This document shows positions 1 through 8,875 of a stretch of 64,000 nucleotides of DNA, piece after piece. Position 1 is the first letter of the stretch. Each line of letters starts with the position of its first letter. This stretch comes from GCA-2862585 sp049890295 (GTDB lineage Bacteria > Bacteroidota > Bacteroidia > Flavobacteriales > UBA7312): the NCBI GenBank assembly GCA_049890295.1, contig JBMHBP010000023.1:164672-228671 (forward strand), given 5' to 3'. Under the pieces are notes generated by a model, which worked only from the letters and a program-made list of their open reading frames with translations, ran no database searches and had not been told where the DNA came from. The position numbers were made by a program, and so were the translations under genes.

Positions 1-725
1 CCAGTAGCTTTAATATGATCAGGAATAATATCATAATTTACACTTAAAAACCACCTCACTCTAGCTCTTTCAAATTCTAAATAGCCTGCTGCCTTATCTT
101 CTTCATAAAGATTACAAACGTTACTTTTGACTGAGCCAAAAATCCATGATAACATATCAAAAAAATGAATGCCTATATTAGTTGCTATACCACCAGATTT
201 AGAATTATCTCCTTTCCATGAAATAAAGTACCACTTTCCCCTACTTGTCAAATATGAGAGATCAATGTCATAAATTTTGTCCTTAGGACCATTGTCAACT
301 TTTTCTTTTAAGGCAATAATGGCAGGGTGTAATCGTAACTGAAGGATATTATAAATTTTATTACCTGTGTTCTTTTCAACTTGTTCTAAGGCATCAATAT
401 TCCAAGGATTAAGAACTAGTGGTTTTTCACAAATAGCATCTGAACGGTTTCTTAAAGAAAGTCTGATATGAGCATCATGAAGATAATTTGGTGAACAAAT
501 ACTTACATAGTCGACTTTATCATCTGAACGTTTAATTTTATCTAAATGTCGGTCGAATCGTTCTGGTTCAGTAAAAAAATTTGAATTAGGAAAATAACTA
601 TCTATAATACCTACACTATCAAAACGATCTAATGCAGCGACAAGCTTATTACCTGTATCTTTAATTGCTTTCATATGCCTTGTGGCTATATATCCGGCAG
701 CTCCTATTAATGCAAAATTTTTCAT
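1..725 (-). CDS. Gfo/Idh/MocA-family oxidoreductase, WbpB/WlbA-like (partial, C-terminus outside window)
   Basis: The reading frame starts with ATG at 725 and stays open to base 1, giving about 241 residues. The N-terminus is a Rossmann nucleotide-binding segment (MKNFALIGAAGYIATRHMK). Later come the family motif EKPLVLNPWNID and GGIATNIGIHFFDML, both typical of WlbA/WbpB, the NAD-dependent UDP-N-acetyl-2-amino-2-deoxyglucuronate 3-oxidase that prepares sugar nucleotides for O-antigen or capsule. It is downstream of, and overlaps by one base (TAATG), a UDP-HexNAc 6-dehydrogenase, which would supply exactly that substrate. The specific substrate is inferred from motifs and context; membership of the family is clear. 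Confidence 0.87.
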   Translation of the reverse strand, partial: MKNFALIGAAGYIATRHMKAIKDTGNKLVAALDRFDSVGIIDSYFPNSNFFTEPERFDRHLDKIKRSDDKVDYVSICSPNYLHDAHIRLSLRNRSDAICEKPLVLNPWNIDALEQVEKNTGNKIYNILQLRLHPAIIALKEKVDNGPKDKIYDIDLSYLTSRGKWYFISWKGDNSKSGGIATNIGIHFFDMLSWIFGSVKSNVCNLYEEDKAAGYLEFERARVRWFLSVNYDIIPDHIKAT

Positions 726-1990
726 TATAATCTCCAAGTTGGCTTTTCTACAATTCCCTTTACATCTAATACAATCGGTGAACCCTCTGAAATTAACTGA
801 TAGTCATAATCTGTTAACTGCTTAAATTGTTGATGGGCAACACAAACTATTATAGCTTCATATCGTTTAGATGTTTCAAAAGGATTATCTATTAGTTGTC
901 TATTAAAATCATTTTCCATGTCTTTATTGTTTACCCATGGATCGTAAATATCAACATTACATCCAAACTCCTCCAATTCTTCAACGATATCAATTACTTT
1001 GGTATTACGAATATCTGGACAATTTTCTTTGAACGTAAAACCCATCACAAGTATTTTGGAATCCTTTATATTCTTGTCAGCATCTACTAATAATCGTACA
1101 GTTTTTTTGGCGATATATGCTGACATTCCATTATTGATTTGTCTAGAGGAAAGAATAAGGTTGGGCTTATAACCTAACTTTTGAGCTTTGTAAGTTAAAT
1201 AATATGGATCTACACCAATACAATGACCACCAACAAGACCAGGCTGAAATTTTAAAAAGTTCCATTTTGTTCCTGCAGCTTCTAGCACTTGATTAGAGGG
1301 AATATTCATAGCGTCAAATATCAGTGCTAATTCATTTACCAGAGCGATATTAACATCGCGCTGAGTATTTTCTATTACCTTGGCTGCCTCTGCTACTTTA
1401 ATTGAAGAGGCTTTATATGTTCCAGCACTAATAATCGAAGAATATAATTCATCAACAATCTCTGCAATCTCAGCATTAGAACCACTAGTAATTTTTAGAA
1501 TTTTTGTAAGTGTTCTTTCTTTATCGCCTGGATTTATTCTTTCTGGACTATAGCCACAGAAAAAATCTACGTTATATTTCAATCCTGATTCTTTTTCAAG
1601 TATTGGAACACATTCATCTTCGGTTACGCCAGGATAAACTGTTGATTCATAGATCACAATATCTCCTTTTGAAAGTACTGAGCCAACGGAGGTACTTGAT
1701 TTAACTAAAGGCGTTAAATCAGGTTGGTTTTTATTTGTAATAGGAGTTGGTACTGTTATAATATAAATGTTACATTCTTTTGTATCATTTATATCAGTAG
1801 TATATGATAAATACTTTGCTGCAGATAATTCTTCCTCTGAAACTTCGAGTGTTTTATCAATTCCTAATTCTAAATCTTTGATTCTTTGTACATCAATATC
1901 TAGACCAACGGTTGGGTATTTTTTACCAAACTCTACTGCTAAGGGTATGCCGACATAACCTAAACCTATAACGGCAATATTATAATTCAT
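725..1990 (-). CDS. UDP-N-acetylhexosamine 6-dehydrogenase (nucleotide sugar dehydrogenase, TviB/WbpA type)
   Basis: A 421-residue cytoplasmic enzyme expected to oxidise C6 of UDP-GlcNAc or UDP-GalNAc to the uronic acid with two NAD+. Visible are the N-terminal Rossmann motif (VIGLGYVGIPLA), the conserved YESTVYPGVTE and SPERINPGDKE segments, and the central GGHCIGVDPYYL, which carries the catalytic cysteine, followed by a C-terminal UDP-binding domain. SPERINPGD is typical of the TviB/WbpO/WbpA branch rather than UDP-glucose dehydrogenase (Ugd). The next gene downstream is WbpB-like, which supports a UDP-GlcNAcA to 3-keto-UDP-GlcNAcA route for surface polysaccharide. The exact HexNAc epimer cannot be told by eye. 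Confidence 0.92.
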   Translation of the reverse strand: MNYNIAVIGLGYVGIPLAVEFGKKYPTVGLDIDVQRIKDLELGIDKTLEVSEEELSAAKYLSYTTDINDTKECNIYIITVPTPITNKNQPDLTPLVKSSTSVGSVLSKGDIVIYESTVYPGVTEDECVPILEKESGLKYNVDFFCGYSPERINPGDKERTLTKILKITSGSNAEIAEIVDELYSSIISAGTYKASSIKVAEAAKVIENTQRDVNIALVNELALIFDAMNIPSNQVLEAAGTKWNFLKFQPGLVGGHCIGVDPYYLTYKAQKLGYKPNLILSSRQINNGMSAYIAKKTVRLLVDADKNIKDSKILVMGFTFKENCPDIRNTKVIDIVEELEEFGCNVDIYDPWVNNKDMENDFNRQLIDNPFETSKRYEAIIVCVAHQQFKQLTDYDYQLISEGSPIVLDVKGIVEKPTWRL

Positions 1991-2018
1991 TAAATAGCTT
2001 GTTTTATGAAACCAAACT

Positions 2019-2046
2019 AAAAAAAGTCTCCCAAAGAAGACTTTTT
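2019..2046 (-). terminator. Rho-independent terminator after gldN
   Basis: Inverted repeat AAAAAGTCT (2021-2029) and AGACTTTTT (2038-2046) with an 8-base loop. On the minus strand the hairpin is followed by a run of T, and it lies 20 bases past the gldN stop, so it closes the gldKLMN transcript. The A/T-tracts on both sides would also let it act on plus-strand transcripts. Confidence 0.8.
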
Positions 2047-2065
2047 AAATCGTTATTAGAGTAAA

Positions 2066-2923
2066 CTAGTACTCCCATAAATCGTGTTCCAAGTTAAATA
2101 TTTCTTCTTTAATTTTTTCGGCTTCAAGAAGTGCATCAATACCTTGTTTGTATTCTTCAATTTTACGATCGTATTTATTAGACTCTTTAACAATTCTACT
2201 ACTAAAGAATCTTTTGTGGAAAATATCATCATATGTTAGACGTGCAGCATCATTTTTTCTATGATTGAATACTTCTGCCTTAGAAAGAATTTTTCTTGCT
2301 TCAGGGAAATAAACCCAGAATAATGAAGATTTTCCGGTATAAACACCATCTTCATTTTTTCTATCAATTACCGGGCAAATTCCAATAATACGAACTTCCA
2401 TTACAGAACGTTGTTTATCAAAAAACCACTCTTCTTTGATTCGGTAACTTTTAACTTCTGACCGTTCAAAGATATTATAGGTTGTATCAAGATAATACTC
2501 TTGTAAATCTGGATCAAAACGCTCTTCTACAGACATTTTCTCACCTTCCATAATACCAATTAACTCAACCTCTGATGGAGACATTGGTGACTGAAACTCA
2601 TCATCGTTGGTAGCATTTCCATAGGCGGTAATCGTTCCTTCATTTATAGCTTGCATTAAGACATCTATTAGATTTTGACGATCATTTATAGGAAGTAGAG
2701 GATAATAGAATACTTGATTCATTTTTTCTCTTAGGTCAATGACTCTTTCAATTTTAGTAGACCACATGACATCGGCCTCTCTAACATGCTGATAAGACTG
2801 AATCATTCTTGATTTATCTCCATCACGAATATCCTTTTGGTAAGCACCGTCTAAAATATCCTGTGCAGATGATACTTGACTGAAACAAACTAATGCGATT
2901 AAAATAATTGCTAATTTTTTCAT
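2066..2923 (-). CDS. gldN: Gliding motility / T9SS periplasmic ring protein GldN (PorN)
   Basis: 285 residues with an N-terminal signal peptide (MKKLAIILIALVCFSQVSSAQ). The following segment (WSTKIERVIDLREKMNQVFYYPL) and the WVYFPEARKIL motif are characteristic of GldN/PorN. In the type IX secretion system GldN pairs with the lipoprotein GldK to form a periplasmic ring under the outer membrane. It is the last of four genes gldK-L-M-N in the usual order, 10 bases after gldM and followed by a terminator. Length is close to that of other GldN proteins. Confidence 0.96.
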   Translation of the reverse strand: MKKLAIILIALVCFSQVSSAQDILDGAYQKDIRDGDKSRMIQSYQHVREADVMWSTKIERVIDLREKMNQVFYYPLLPINDRQNLIDVLMQAINEGTITAYGNATNDDEFQSPMSPSEVELIGIMEGEKMSVEERFDPDLQEYYLDTTYNIFERSEVKSYRIKEEWFFDKQRSVMEVRIIGICPVIDRKNEDGVYTGKSSLFWVYFPEARKILSKAEVFNHRKNDAARLTYDDIFHKRFFSSRIVKESNKYDRKIEEYKQGIDALLEAEKIKEEIFNLEHDLWEY

Positions 2924-2933
2924 AATAGTAGTA

Positions 2934-4625
2934 TTAGTTTACTGTAAGTTTTACTGATGGTAGTGATTTTGGAGCACCATCAGGACCCTTGCATGTAATA
3001 TTAGTAAAATAGATAACTGATCCAATTTGTAGAGATTCAAACATTGTTTTCATCTCTTGAGTGACTTTGTTACCTTTTGCATATTTAGTGACTAGTTCGC
3101 CACGTTGAGTGACGTCAACTGAAAAGCCAGTAATATTATACTTGATATCAAAAACGAAATTTTGAAGTTCTGCATATAGTTTTGCATTACTAGAAAGTAA
3201 TTGGCTTTTCTTAATTTTTTGATTTTTTGAACCTAAAAATTTTGGCTCTGGTTTTGGAGTACGCATAACACGGAATTCTAAAGACCCCATACTTCTACGC
3301 TTTCCATCAATATCAGCAATCACATTTATTTTTGCTCTACCTGTTTTCTTTGGAAATACTTCCCAACCAGTAGCTGCTTTTTTGACAGTACCATTATCAC
3401 AACTTACGCTGATTTTGTCTCTTGGAACACCGGGTACTGAAACATCAATAGGATTACCTAAAGCACCTTCTTTTAGTGGGTAGCTTGCAAGTATATAAAA
3501 CACATTCATCTTTGTAGGTGAGATCACAAGACTCGGCTTAGCAACCTGGTACTCACCATTGAATGGATATACTTTCTCACCAGCGTCTGTTTGCATAGAA
3601 ATAAGACCACCCCATTTTTTATATCCTTGAGAGGAGGTTTTTACGGAATAAATTCCTTTTCCGGAAACTACAGGTATTGAGTCATAGTCACCAATCATTT
3701 GGTATTTTCCATCCTCGCTCATTTCATAATCACCTACCAAAATTACTGGGTTTTGAGTGGTATCTTTTGCAGCTAAAAATACATCAGCCTTAAAAGAGTC
3801 TCCGACAAAAACATAATTAGAAGTAGCAATTTGAATTGCATCAGCTGAAGTAAACTTTAATGAACCAGCATCTATCTCTTGCTTAAGGTAATTAATTACG
3901 TCAGATTCAGTATTTCTTATGTCTGTTTGAACTTTAGAAAGTAATGTTACTGCAGCAACAAGAGGCATATCGAGAAAATTCCTCTCTAACCATGTCTGAT
4001 CTGCTTTTTTGGCCCCAACGTTTACTTTTTCAACTTCATAACTCATTGTTTCTGAAATTGATTTATTGAGGAACTCATCATCTAACAAAGTCAAAACATA
4101 ATCTCTATAGAGTTCAAGATTATCGACTAATTCTTGTCCATTAGTTTCTTTAACAAGGTAGTTTCCAGCACTAAATCTATCTTTCTTCTTTTTAACATTG
4201 ATGATATTTTTTTGTTTCTGGGCAGGGGTTAAATCATCATAGCCTATACCCTTGATAGGTTGTGGTACACCTTCCTGATCTAAATTTTCACCCTCAATTG
4301 TCACACCTCCGTCGGCGAGCATTATTAAATTAAATTTTTGTCTTTGAATGAGGTCAACTATGGAATCTGACTTTGATTTTACAGTAAAGGCTTTGTCTTT
4401 CCATGGGCCTGCTTTTTTGGGATTTGTCTCAGCAGCTAAATTAAATTCATTGTAGATATCATCATTTTTCAAACTAAAGTTTTTAGTTGTTTTGACGATA
4501 CCGTCATTAATTTTAGAAAAGGCGTCCAAAACTTGCTTAGATACATTCAGAGCTAACAGGGCTGTTAGCACCAAATACATCATACCGATCATTTTTTGTC
4601 TAGGAGAAAGATTATTTCCAGCCAT
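2934..4625 (-). CDS. gldM: Gliding motility / T9SS motor protein GldM (PorM)
   Basis: 563 residues. The N-terminus has the typical MAGNNLSPRQKMIGMMYLVL start and one membrane segment (about residues 11-30), then a long periplasmic part with beta domains. GldM forms the T9SS rotary motor with GldL: the single helix sits inside the GldL bundle and the periplasmic shaft reaches the GldK/GldN ring, carrying proton-motive energy to the outer membrane. It lies between gldL and gldN, in the order seen across the phylum. Length and start match the family. Confidence 0.97.
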   Translation of the reverse strand: MAGNNLSPRQKMIGMMYLVLTALLALNVSKQVLDAFSKINDGIVKTTKNFSLKNDDIYNEFNLAAETNPKKAGPWKDKAFTVKSKSDSIVDLIQRQKFNLIMLADGGVTIEGENLDQEGVPQPIKGIGYDDLTPAQKQKNIINVKKKKDRFSAGNYLVKETNGQELVDNLELYRDYVLTLLDDEFLNKSISETMSYEVEKVNVGAKKADQTWLERNFLDMPLVAAVTLLSKVQTDIRNTESDVINYLKQEIDAGSLKFTSADAIQIATSNYVFVGDSFKADVFLAAKDTTQNPVILVGDYEMSEDGKYQMIGDYDSIPVVSGKGIYSVKTSSQGYKKWGGLISMQTDAGEKVYPFNGEYQVAKPSLVISPTKMNVFYILASYPLKEGALGNPIDVSVPGVPRDKISVSCDNGTVKKAATGWEVFPKKTGRAKINVIADIDGKRRSMGSLEFRVMRTPKPEPKFLGSKNQKIKKSQLLSSNAKLYAELQNFVFDIKYNITGFSVDVTQRGELVTKYAKGNKVTQEMKTMFESLQIGSVIYFTNITCKGPDGAPKSLPSVKLTVN

Positions 4626-4659
4626 TCGATTTAACTAGGTTTAGGAGTTAATGGTTTTT

Positions 4660-5289
4660 TTATTTGTTATTCATTGCGTTCAACATATTGGCATACATTT
4701 TGTTGAGTGCTTCAAGATTTGCTCCAAGTTTGGAAATTTCCAATTGGAATTTTTCTGAATCACCAACAGAATTACCCATATTTTGCATGGTTTTAAGCTG
4801 TAAATCATAATAAGTATTCATTTCAGCTAATTTTCTGGAGGCTTCGCGCATTTGATCGCTGTATTCTCCAGTTGCAGATACTGCATCCATTGATTTATTA
4901 ACGCCTTCTACGGTGTCGTTAAATGCTCTTAAGTTATCTCCAAGTCTAGTGATTAGTGCCTGATCCACATTAGCATTTTCAAGCATATTATCTAATTCTT
5001 GTACAGGTGTTTTTGCAGCACCTGAGGCTGATAATTTTTCATCTGGATCTTTCATGTATGCTAATTCAGGATAAACTAAACTCCAATCTGGTTCCTCATG
5101 TGGCTTTTCAAAAGCAGAAAAGAAGAAAATAATAGCCTCGGTTGATAGACCAATGGTTAACATTGCACCAGCACCTGGCCAGTCCATAAGCTTAAATAAT
5201 GCACCAAGGATTACGATAGCAGCTCCAAAACCATAAAGCTTTGCCATACCATTTTTAAATCTCTTAGAGTTTGGGTTTATTAATGCCAT
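4660..5289 (-). CDS. gldL: Gliding motility / T9SS motor protein GldL (PorL)
   Basis: 209 residues. Two closely spaced hydrophobic helices lie near the N-terminus (about residues 15-35 and 40-62) around the motif KLMDWPGAGAM, which is typical of GldL. A cytoplasmic, helix-rich tail follows. GldL is the inner-membrane proton-conducting partner of GldM in the T9SS motor. A glutamate in the second helix (TEAIIFFFSAFE) corresponds to the region of functionally important acidic residues in the family. It is 34 bases upstream of gldM on the same strand. Confidence 0.97.
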   Translation of the reverse strand: MALINPNSKRFKNGMAKLYGFGAAIVILGALFKLMDWPGAGAMLTIGLSTEAIIFFFSAFEKPHEEPDWSLVYPELAYMKDPDEKLSASGAAKTPVQELDNMLENANVDQALITRLGDNLRAFNDTVEGVNKSMDAVSATGEYSDQMREASRKLAEMNTYYDLQLKTMQNMGNSVGDSEKFQLEISKLGANLEALNKMYANMLNAMNNK

Positions 5290-5316
5290 AATTTATAAGT
5301 GTAAAATATTTAAAGT

Positions 5317-6615
5317 TTATCTAAAATCTGCTTTATCTCTTCCAATGAAAGAAATCACATTACGAAATCCTATGTATGATTTTGCTGTATCTTGAAATTC
5401 ATAATCTCTTGTTCCTACTTGAATAAAGTGTGAGATATCTTTCCATGATCCGCCTCTAATGACCTTTCTTTTCAAAATCTCTGGGTCGGTATCTTGAGCA
5501 TCATAACTGAAATCCATATTCATGTCATGTGAGAAATTAAACGCTGATTCATCGTAAGCGTTATTTGTCCACTCTGCTACATTACCTGACATATCATAAA
5601 GACCAAAGTTATTTGGATTGTAAGAAGCAACTTTTACGGTTTTGATTCCGCCATCAGCAACATAATTACCACGTCTAGGCTTAAAGTTGGCTAAAAAACA
5701 CCCAACTTCATTAGTGGTATAAGGGCCTCCCCAAGGATATGGAGACAAATCTAATCCTCCACGTGCTGCATACTCCCACTCAGACTCTGTTGGCAGCCTG
5801 AACTCATCATGTAAAGGCTCATCACGACTAATTAAATAGTTATCTAAAATATGAGTTCTCCACTTGGAAAAGGCAACAGCTTGTTTCCAACTAACTCCAA
5901 CTACTGGATAATCATCAAAAGCTGGGTGATGGAAATAGTTCCTTGACCAGGGGTCATTATAAGAATAGGTATAATCTGAAGTCCACACTAATGTATCTGG
6001 AAAAATATTAAGCTCTGGTTTTTCTACAAAAACTGAACGATCAATTTTACCTTGGGCCTTGTTGGCTTTAGTTGAGGCTCTCTGAATATCTACCTCTTCA
6101 TAGACATAGTTGAATTTTCTTGTATCAAACTCTCTTCTTGAGTAAAATCTTTCATGTTCGGGTAAGTACATCTCATCTTCGAGCACTTCACGAACCTCAG
6201 CATCATCCCATCTGATATTTCTATTCCAGTCGATAATGGGAGGGTCGATAAAGTTACCATAATCATCTTCCTCGATTAACTCATAACCTTCAACACCATT
6301 CTCACCTAATAAAACTCTAGCTATAGAGTCTCTAACCCAATGAACAAATTGTCGATATTCATTATTGGTAATTTCAGTTTCGTCAATATAAAAAGCTGCG
6401 ACAGATACCGTTTTGTGTTGGGTAACGTGTGCATAAGGTACATCTTGATCGCCTGGCCCCATGTTAAAGCTTCCTTGTGGAATAAAGACCATTCCGTAAG
6501 GGTCAGTTGGATTCCAAACAGGGCGGTTCTGAACACCTATTAATTCACCATTTCCAGAGTTGGAACAAGCTCCAGCTAGGATAGCAATTAAACCTAAGAC
6601 AAATAAATTTTTCAT
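5317..6615 (-). CDS. gldK: Gliding motility / T9SS lipoprotein GldK (PorK), FGE-sulfatase fold
   Basis: 432 residues. The signal peptide ends in a lipobox (AGAC, Cys17), so the protein should be a lipoprotein of the outer membrane. The rest is a formylglycine-generating-enzyme/sulfatase-modifying fold: FIPQGSFNMG near the N-terminus, FRLPTESEWEYAARGG and YDMSGNVAEWTNNAY further on, and the C-terminal VIRGGSWKD and GFRNV. In T9SS this fold is structural, forming the GldK-GldN periplasmic ring. First gene of gldKLMN, preceded by a leader of about 100 bases with a hairpin. Confidence 0.96.
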   Translation of the reverse strand: MKNLFVLGLIAILAGACSNSGNGELIGVQNRPVWNPTDPYGMVFIPQGSFNMGPGDQDVPYAHVTQHKTVSVAAFYIDETEITNNEYRQFVHWVRDSIARVLLGENGVEGYELIEEDDYGNFIDPPIIDWNRNIRWDDAEVREVLEDEMYLPEHERFYSRREFDTRKFNYVYEEVDIQRASTKANKAQGKIDRSVFVEKPELNIFPDTLVWTSDYTYSYNDPWSRNYFHHPAFDDYPVVGVSWKQAVAFSKWRTHILDNYLISRDEPLHDEFRLPTESEWEYAARGGLDLSPYPWGGPYTTNEVGCFLANFKPRRGNYVADGGIKTVKVASYNPNNFGLYDMSGNVAEWTNNAYDESAFNFSHDMNMDFSYDAQDTDPEILKRKVIRGGSWKDISHFIQVGTRDYEFQDTAKSYIGFRNVISFIGRDKADFR

Positions 6616-6666
6616 AATTCTTGTTTTTACCTCTAGCGAGGGTTTGTATTTTCTCTCAAAGCCACA

Positions 6667-6696
6667 AAATCACCACTGTAAAAATAGTGATGATTT
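6667..6696 (-). other. Imperfect hairpin between porP-like gene and gldK
   Basis: AAATCA plus CACT (6667-6677) pair with AGTG plus TGATTT (6686-6696), with one C-A mismatch and an 8-base loop. On the minus strand the hairpin is followed by TTTTG, a weak T-run. It may be a leaky terminator after the porP-like gene or an attenuator in the gldK leader. Function is inferred. Confidence 0.45.
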
Positions 6697-6711
6697 GATT
6701 TAGGAAAGTCA

Positions 6712-6719
6712 CAAATATA
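6712..6719 (-). promoter_or_regulatory. Candidate -7 box upstream of gldK
   Basis: Minus strand TATATTTG, an exact match to the Bacteroidota -7 consensus TAnnTTTG, about 96 bases before the gldK start. No TTG was found at the proper -33 distance. Weak to moderate support. Confidence 0.4.
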
Positions 6720-6727
6720 ATAAACTT

Positions 6728-7633
6728 TTACAGATATCTAGGATTTTTATACCCTTTGAAAACCTTGTTGTAATCTATTTTGAAACAATACCCCAACATA
6801 AACTCAATACTACCAGCATTGGACACGTTTGTTGTTGGAATATCATATGAAACTCCAAATTTCAAATCATCATTTATATGCATACCTAATAATAACACAG
6901 CTCGCGTACTTGGTCTATATGTAACTCCTCCCCATAACTTTTTATTGTATTCTAATAGCGATGTTAAATCAACGGTTGTTGTCACACCCTCAGTTTTGGC
7001 TAAAATTGATGGTTTTAAATCAATCTTTTCACTCAATGCATGTATGTAGCCTGCCGTAAGATAATAATGACGTTTTATATCTAGTATATCAATAGATGTT
7101 GAGATAGTAGGCTCATTTAAATGCTTTGATGAAATACCTACATACACCTTTTCTGAATTAAAATACAAGCCTGCTCCTATATCTAAACCTGATGCTTTTT
7201 CATCTGTAGTAGGAATTGAAGGGTCTGGAGTTTCAGTAATGATACTACTACCATCAATTCCATCTTGTATAACGCCTACCGAAACACCAATTCCTAAATT
7301 TCCACCAGCTAGTTCAAGTCGATAAGCATAGGATAAGTTTAATGACAAAAACTCATTTTGAGCTATTTTGTCAGTAATAACATTGAGCCCTAGACCACCA
7401 TTCAATAAACGAACTGGACTTTCAACTGATAAATTTGTAGTTGTTGGTGCATCTTCAAATCCTACCCACTGCGACCTATGTAATGCGGTTGCGCAAATTG
7501 CTTGTTCGCTTCCAGCAGATGCAGGGTTGAAAGCTAATTTATTGAATAAATAATGACTAAATTGAGGATCTTGTTGAGCTTGAGATAAAATCGTCATCTT
7601 TAGCAACAGGAAAAGTAAAAAGTATTTTTTCAT
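6728..7633 (-). CDS. PorP/SprF-family type IX secretion outer-membrane protein
   Basis: The start is placed at the ATG at 7633, because MKKYFLLFLLLKMTILSQAQ is a good signal peptide and the extra upstream residues in frame are not. The mature part begins QDPQFSHYLFNKLAFNPASAGS, the hallmark of PorP/SprF proteins, and continues as alternating beta strands ending with aromatic residues, so it is an outer-membrane barrel of about 300 residues. Members of this family work with T9SS and anchor or help secrete surface proteins such as SprB. Its place just upstream of gldKLMN matches porP-porK-L-M-N in Porphyromonas. Confidence 0.92.
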   Translation of the reverse strand: MKKYFLLFLLLKMTILSQAQQDPQFSHYLFNKLAFNPASAGSEQAICATALHRSQWVGFEDAPTTTNLSVESPVRLLNGGLGLNVITDKIAQNEFLSLNLSYAYRLELAGGNLGIGVSVGVIQDGIDGSSIITETPDPSIPTTDEKASGLDIGAGLYFNSEKVYVGISSKHLNEPTISTSIDILDIKRHYYLTAGYIHALSEKIDLKPSILAKTEGVTTTVDLTSLLEYNKKLWGGVTYRPSTRAVLLLGMHINDDLKFGVSYDIPTTNVSNAGSIEFMLGYCFKIDYNKVFKGYKNPRYL

Positions 7634-7689
7634 AAGAGATAACGTCAAATCATTTATCACATTAATATTCGGCTAAAATAACTATTTTT

Positions 7690-7703
7690 TTTTAGTGCTA
7701 AAA
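7690..7703. repeat. Short palindrome TTTTAG-TG-CTAAAA upstream of the porP-like gene
   Basis: Perfect 6-base arms around TG in the 93-base gap between the arginase-like gene and the porP-like gene. On the minus strand it is followed by A rather than T, so it is not a terminator for these genes. It could be an operator or chance in AT-rich DNA. Confidence 0.3.
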
Positions 7704-7726
7704 GAAATGTTATTATCGTCAAAAGT

Positions 7727-8875
7727 TTAGTTTAATTTTTGGAAAGCTTTCCACCACCTTTCAGGTATATTTCCTTTGACTGCATCTTGATAATCTTGGT
7801 AGGAACATGGAATAAAACAGCTCTCAGAATCTTCAGTGGTTTGAGCAAATGGTATTTCTACCCACCATTTATCAGTTTTGGTATTTTTATAAAAACAAAT
7901 ATTATACTCGCCATCACGCATTGATACGTGAAACTTTGTCATATCAGCATCTGTAGGCTGAAATTGCTTCATTTTGTGAAAAAATCCATCGAAAAAACAC
8001 CATATCAATTGTGCAATCAAACGAGCAGTTTTCGATTCTACGTCTCGCTTAAAATCGTAATGATAAATACCCAGTGATTTTAACTTACTACCAATACCTG
8101 AATAACGCATAATCTGACAAATTTCTTCTGCGTAAAAGCCATTGGGGGAACCGTGGGCATTGGCTGGCGATTCTGATAAACGTATACTATTTAAGTCTAA
8201 AGAAATGAAGTCTGTATTTCTCAAAATAGGCTCTACTTCACTAATCTTATGACGTATTTCACCTAGTCTATAGATATCGAAATACAAATCATCCATTAGC
8301 TTTATGGATGAGGATGGGTTTAAAAACGATTGATAGCCGATATTTGAATAATTGAATAATACATTTGGTTTGGTATTTAGTATTTCAGAAAGGTAAGAAT
8401 GAGAAGGGTGATTTAAACCTTCAAAACCTAAATCGAGCCTTGAGTCGATTGAAACAAAGCTTGATATTTTTGATTGTTTAACACAAGAATTGTACTGCGA
8501 AATAGTTAAATCTTGACCTCCACCAATTACTAAAGAAAATAAATTCCGATGTTCGCACTCTATCAAAACATCGGTTAACAGCTGATAGGTATCTGTCAAA
8601 CGTTCTCCTAGCACTAAGTTTCCTAAGTCAGCAATTCGCAATCTTTCAGGCCCTTCAAATAGACTATAAAGCTCTTTCCTAACTAATGAAAATGATATTT
8701 CCTCATTTTGTGCCATATCGCCTCTAAGCTCAGGTACACAAAAAATGACTAAATCAGCTTCGGCTAGATTTGGAAAATCTCCCTTAGTATATGCCATAAT
8801 TTTACTCCCTAACTGATTTGGTAAAAAGTGACCTAAATCATCAATAATTGGCTTAAAACTCAGCTCAAATTCCAT
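7727..8875 (-). CDS. Arginase/formimidoylglutamase-fold protein with degenerate metal site
   Basis: 382 residues, arginase-fold family, cytoplasmic. The three metal-binding motifs can be located but are altered: GGGQD at 118-122 (His to Gln), DSRLD at 144-148 in place of DxHxD (His to Arg), and SLDLN at 225-229 in place of SxDxD (second Asp to Asn). Three of the six manganese ligands of arginase are thus missing, so it is probably not a normal ureohydrolase. It overlaps topA by one base and lies upstream of the porP-like gene and gldKLMN. A role linked to the T9SS locus or a pseudoenzyme function is inference. Confidence 0.82.
   Translation of the reverse strand: MEFELSFKPIIDDLGHFLPNQLGSKIMAYTKGDFPNLAEADLVIFCVPELRGDMAQNEEISFSLVRKELYSLFEGPERLRIADLGNLVLGERLTDTYQLLTDVLIECEHRNLFSLVIGGGQDLTISQYNSCVKQSKISSFVSIDSRLDLGFEGLNHPSHSYLSEILNTKPNVLFNYSNIGYQSFLNPSSSIKLMDDLYFDIYRLGEIRHKISEVEPILRNTDFISLDLNSIRLSESPANAHGSPNGFYAEEICQIMRYSGIGSKLKSLGIYHYDFKRDVESKTARLIAQLIWCFFDGFFHKMKQFQPTDADMTKFHVSMRDGEYNICFYKNTKTDKWWVEIPFAQTTEDSESCFIPCSYQDYQDAVKGNIPERWWKAFQKLN

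Noticed and set aside
7690..7703. TTTTAGTGCTAAAA as a CIRCE half-site relative
   Set aside because: It lacks the two 9-base arms and 9-base spacer and is not near a heat-shock gene.
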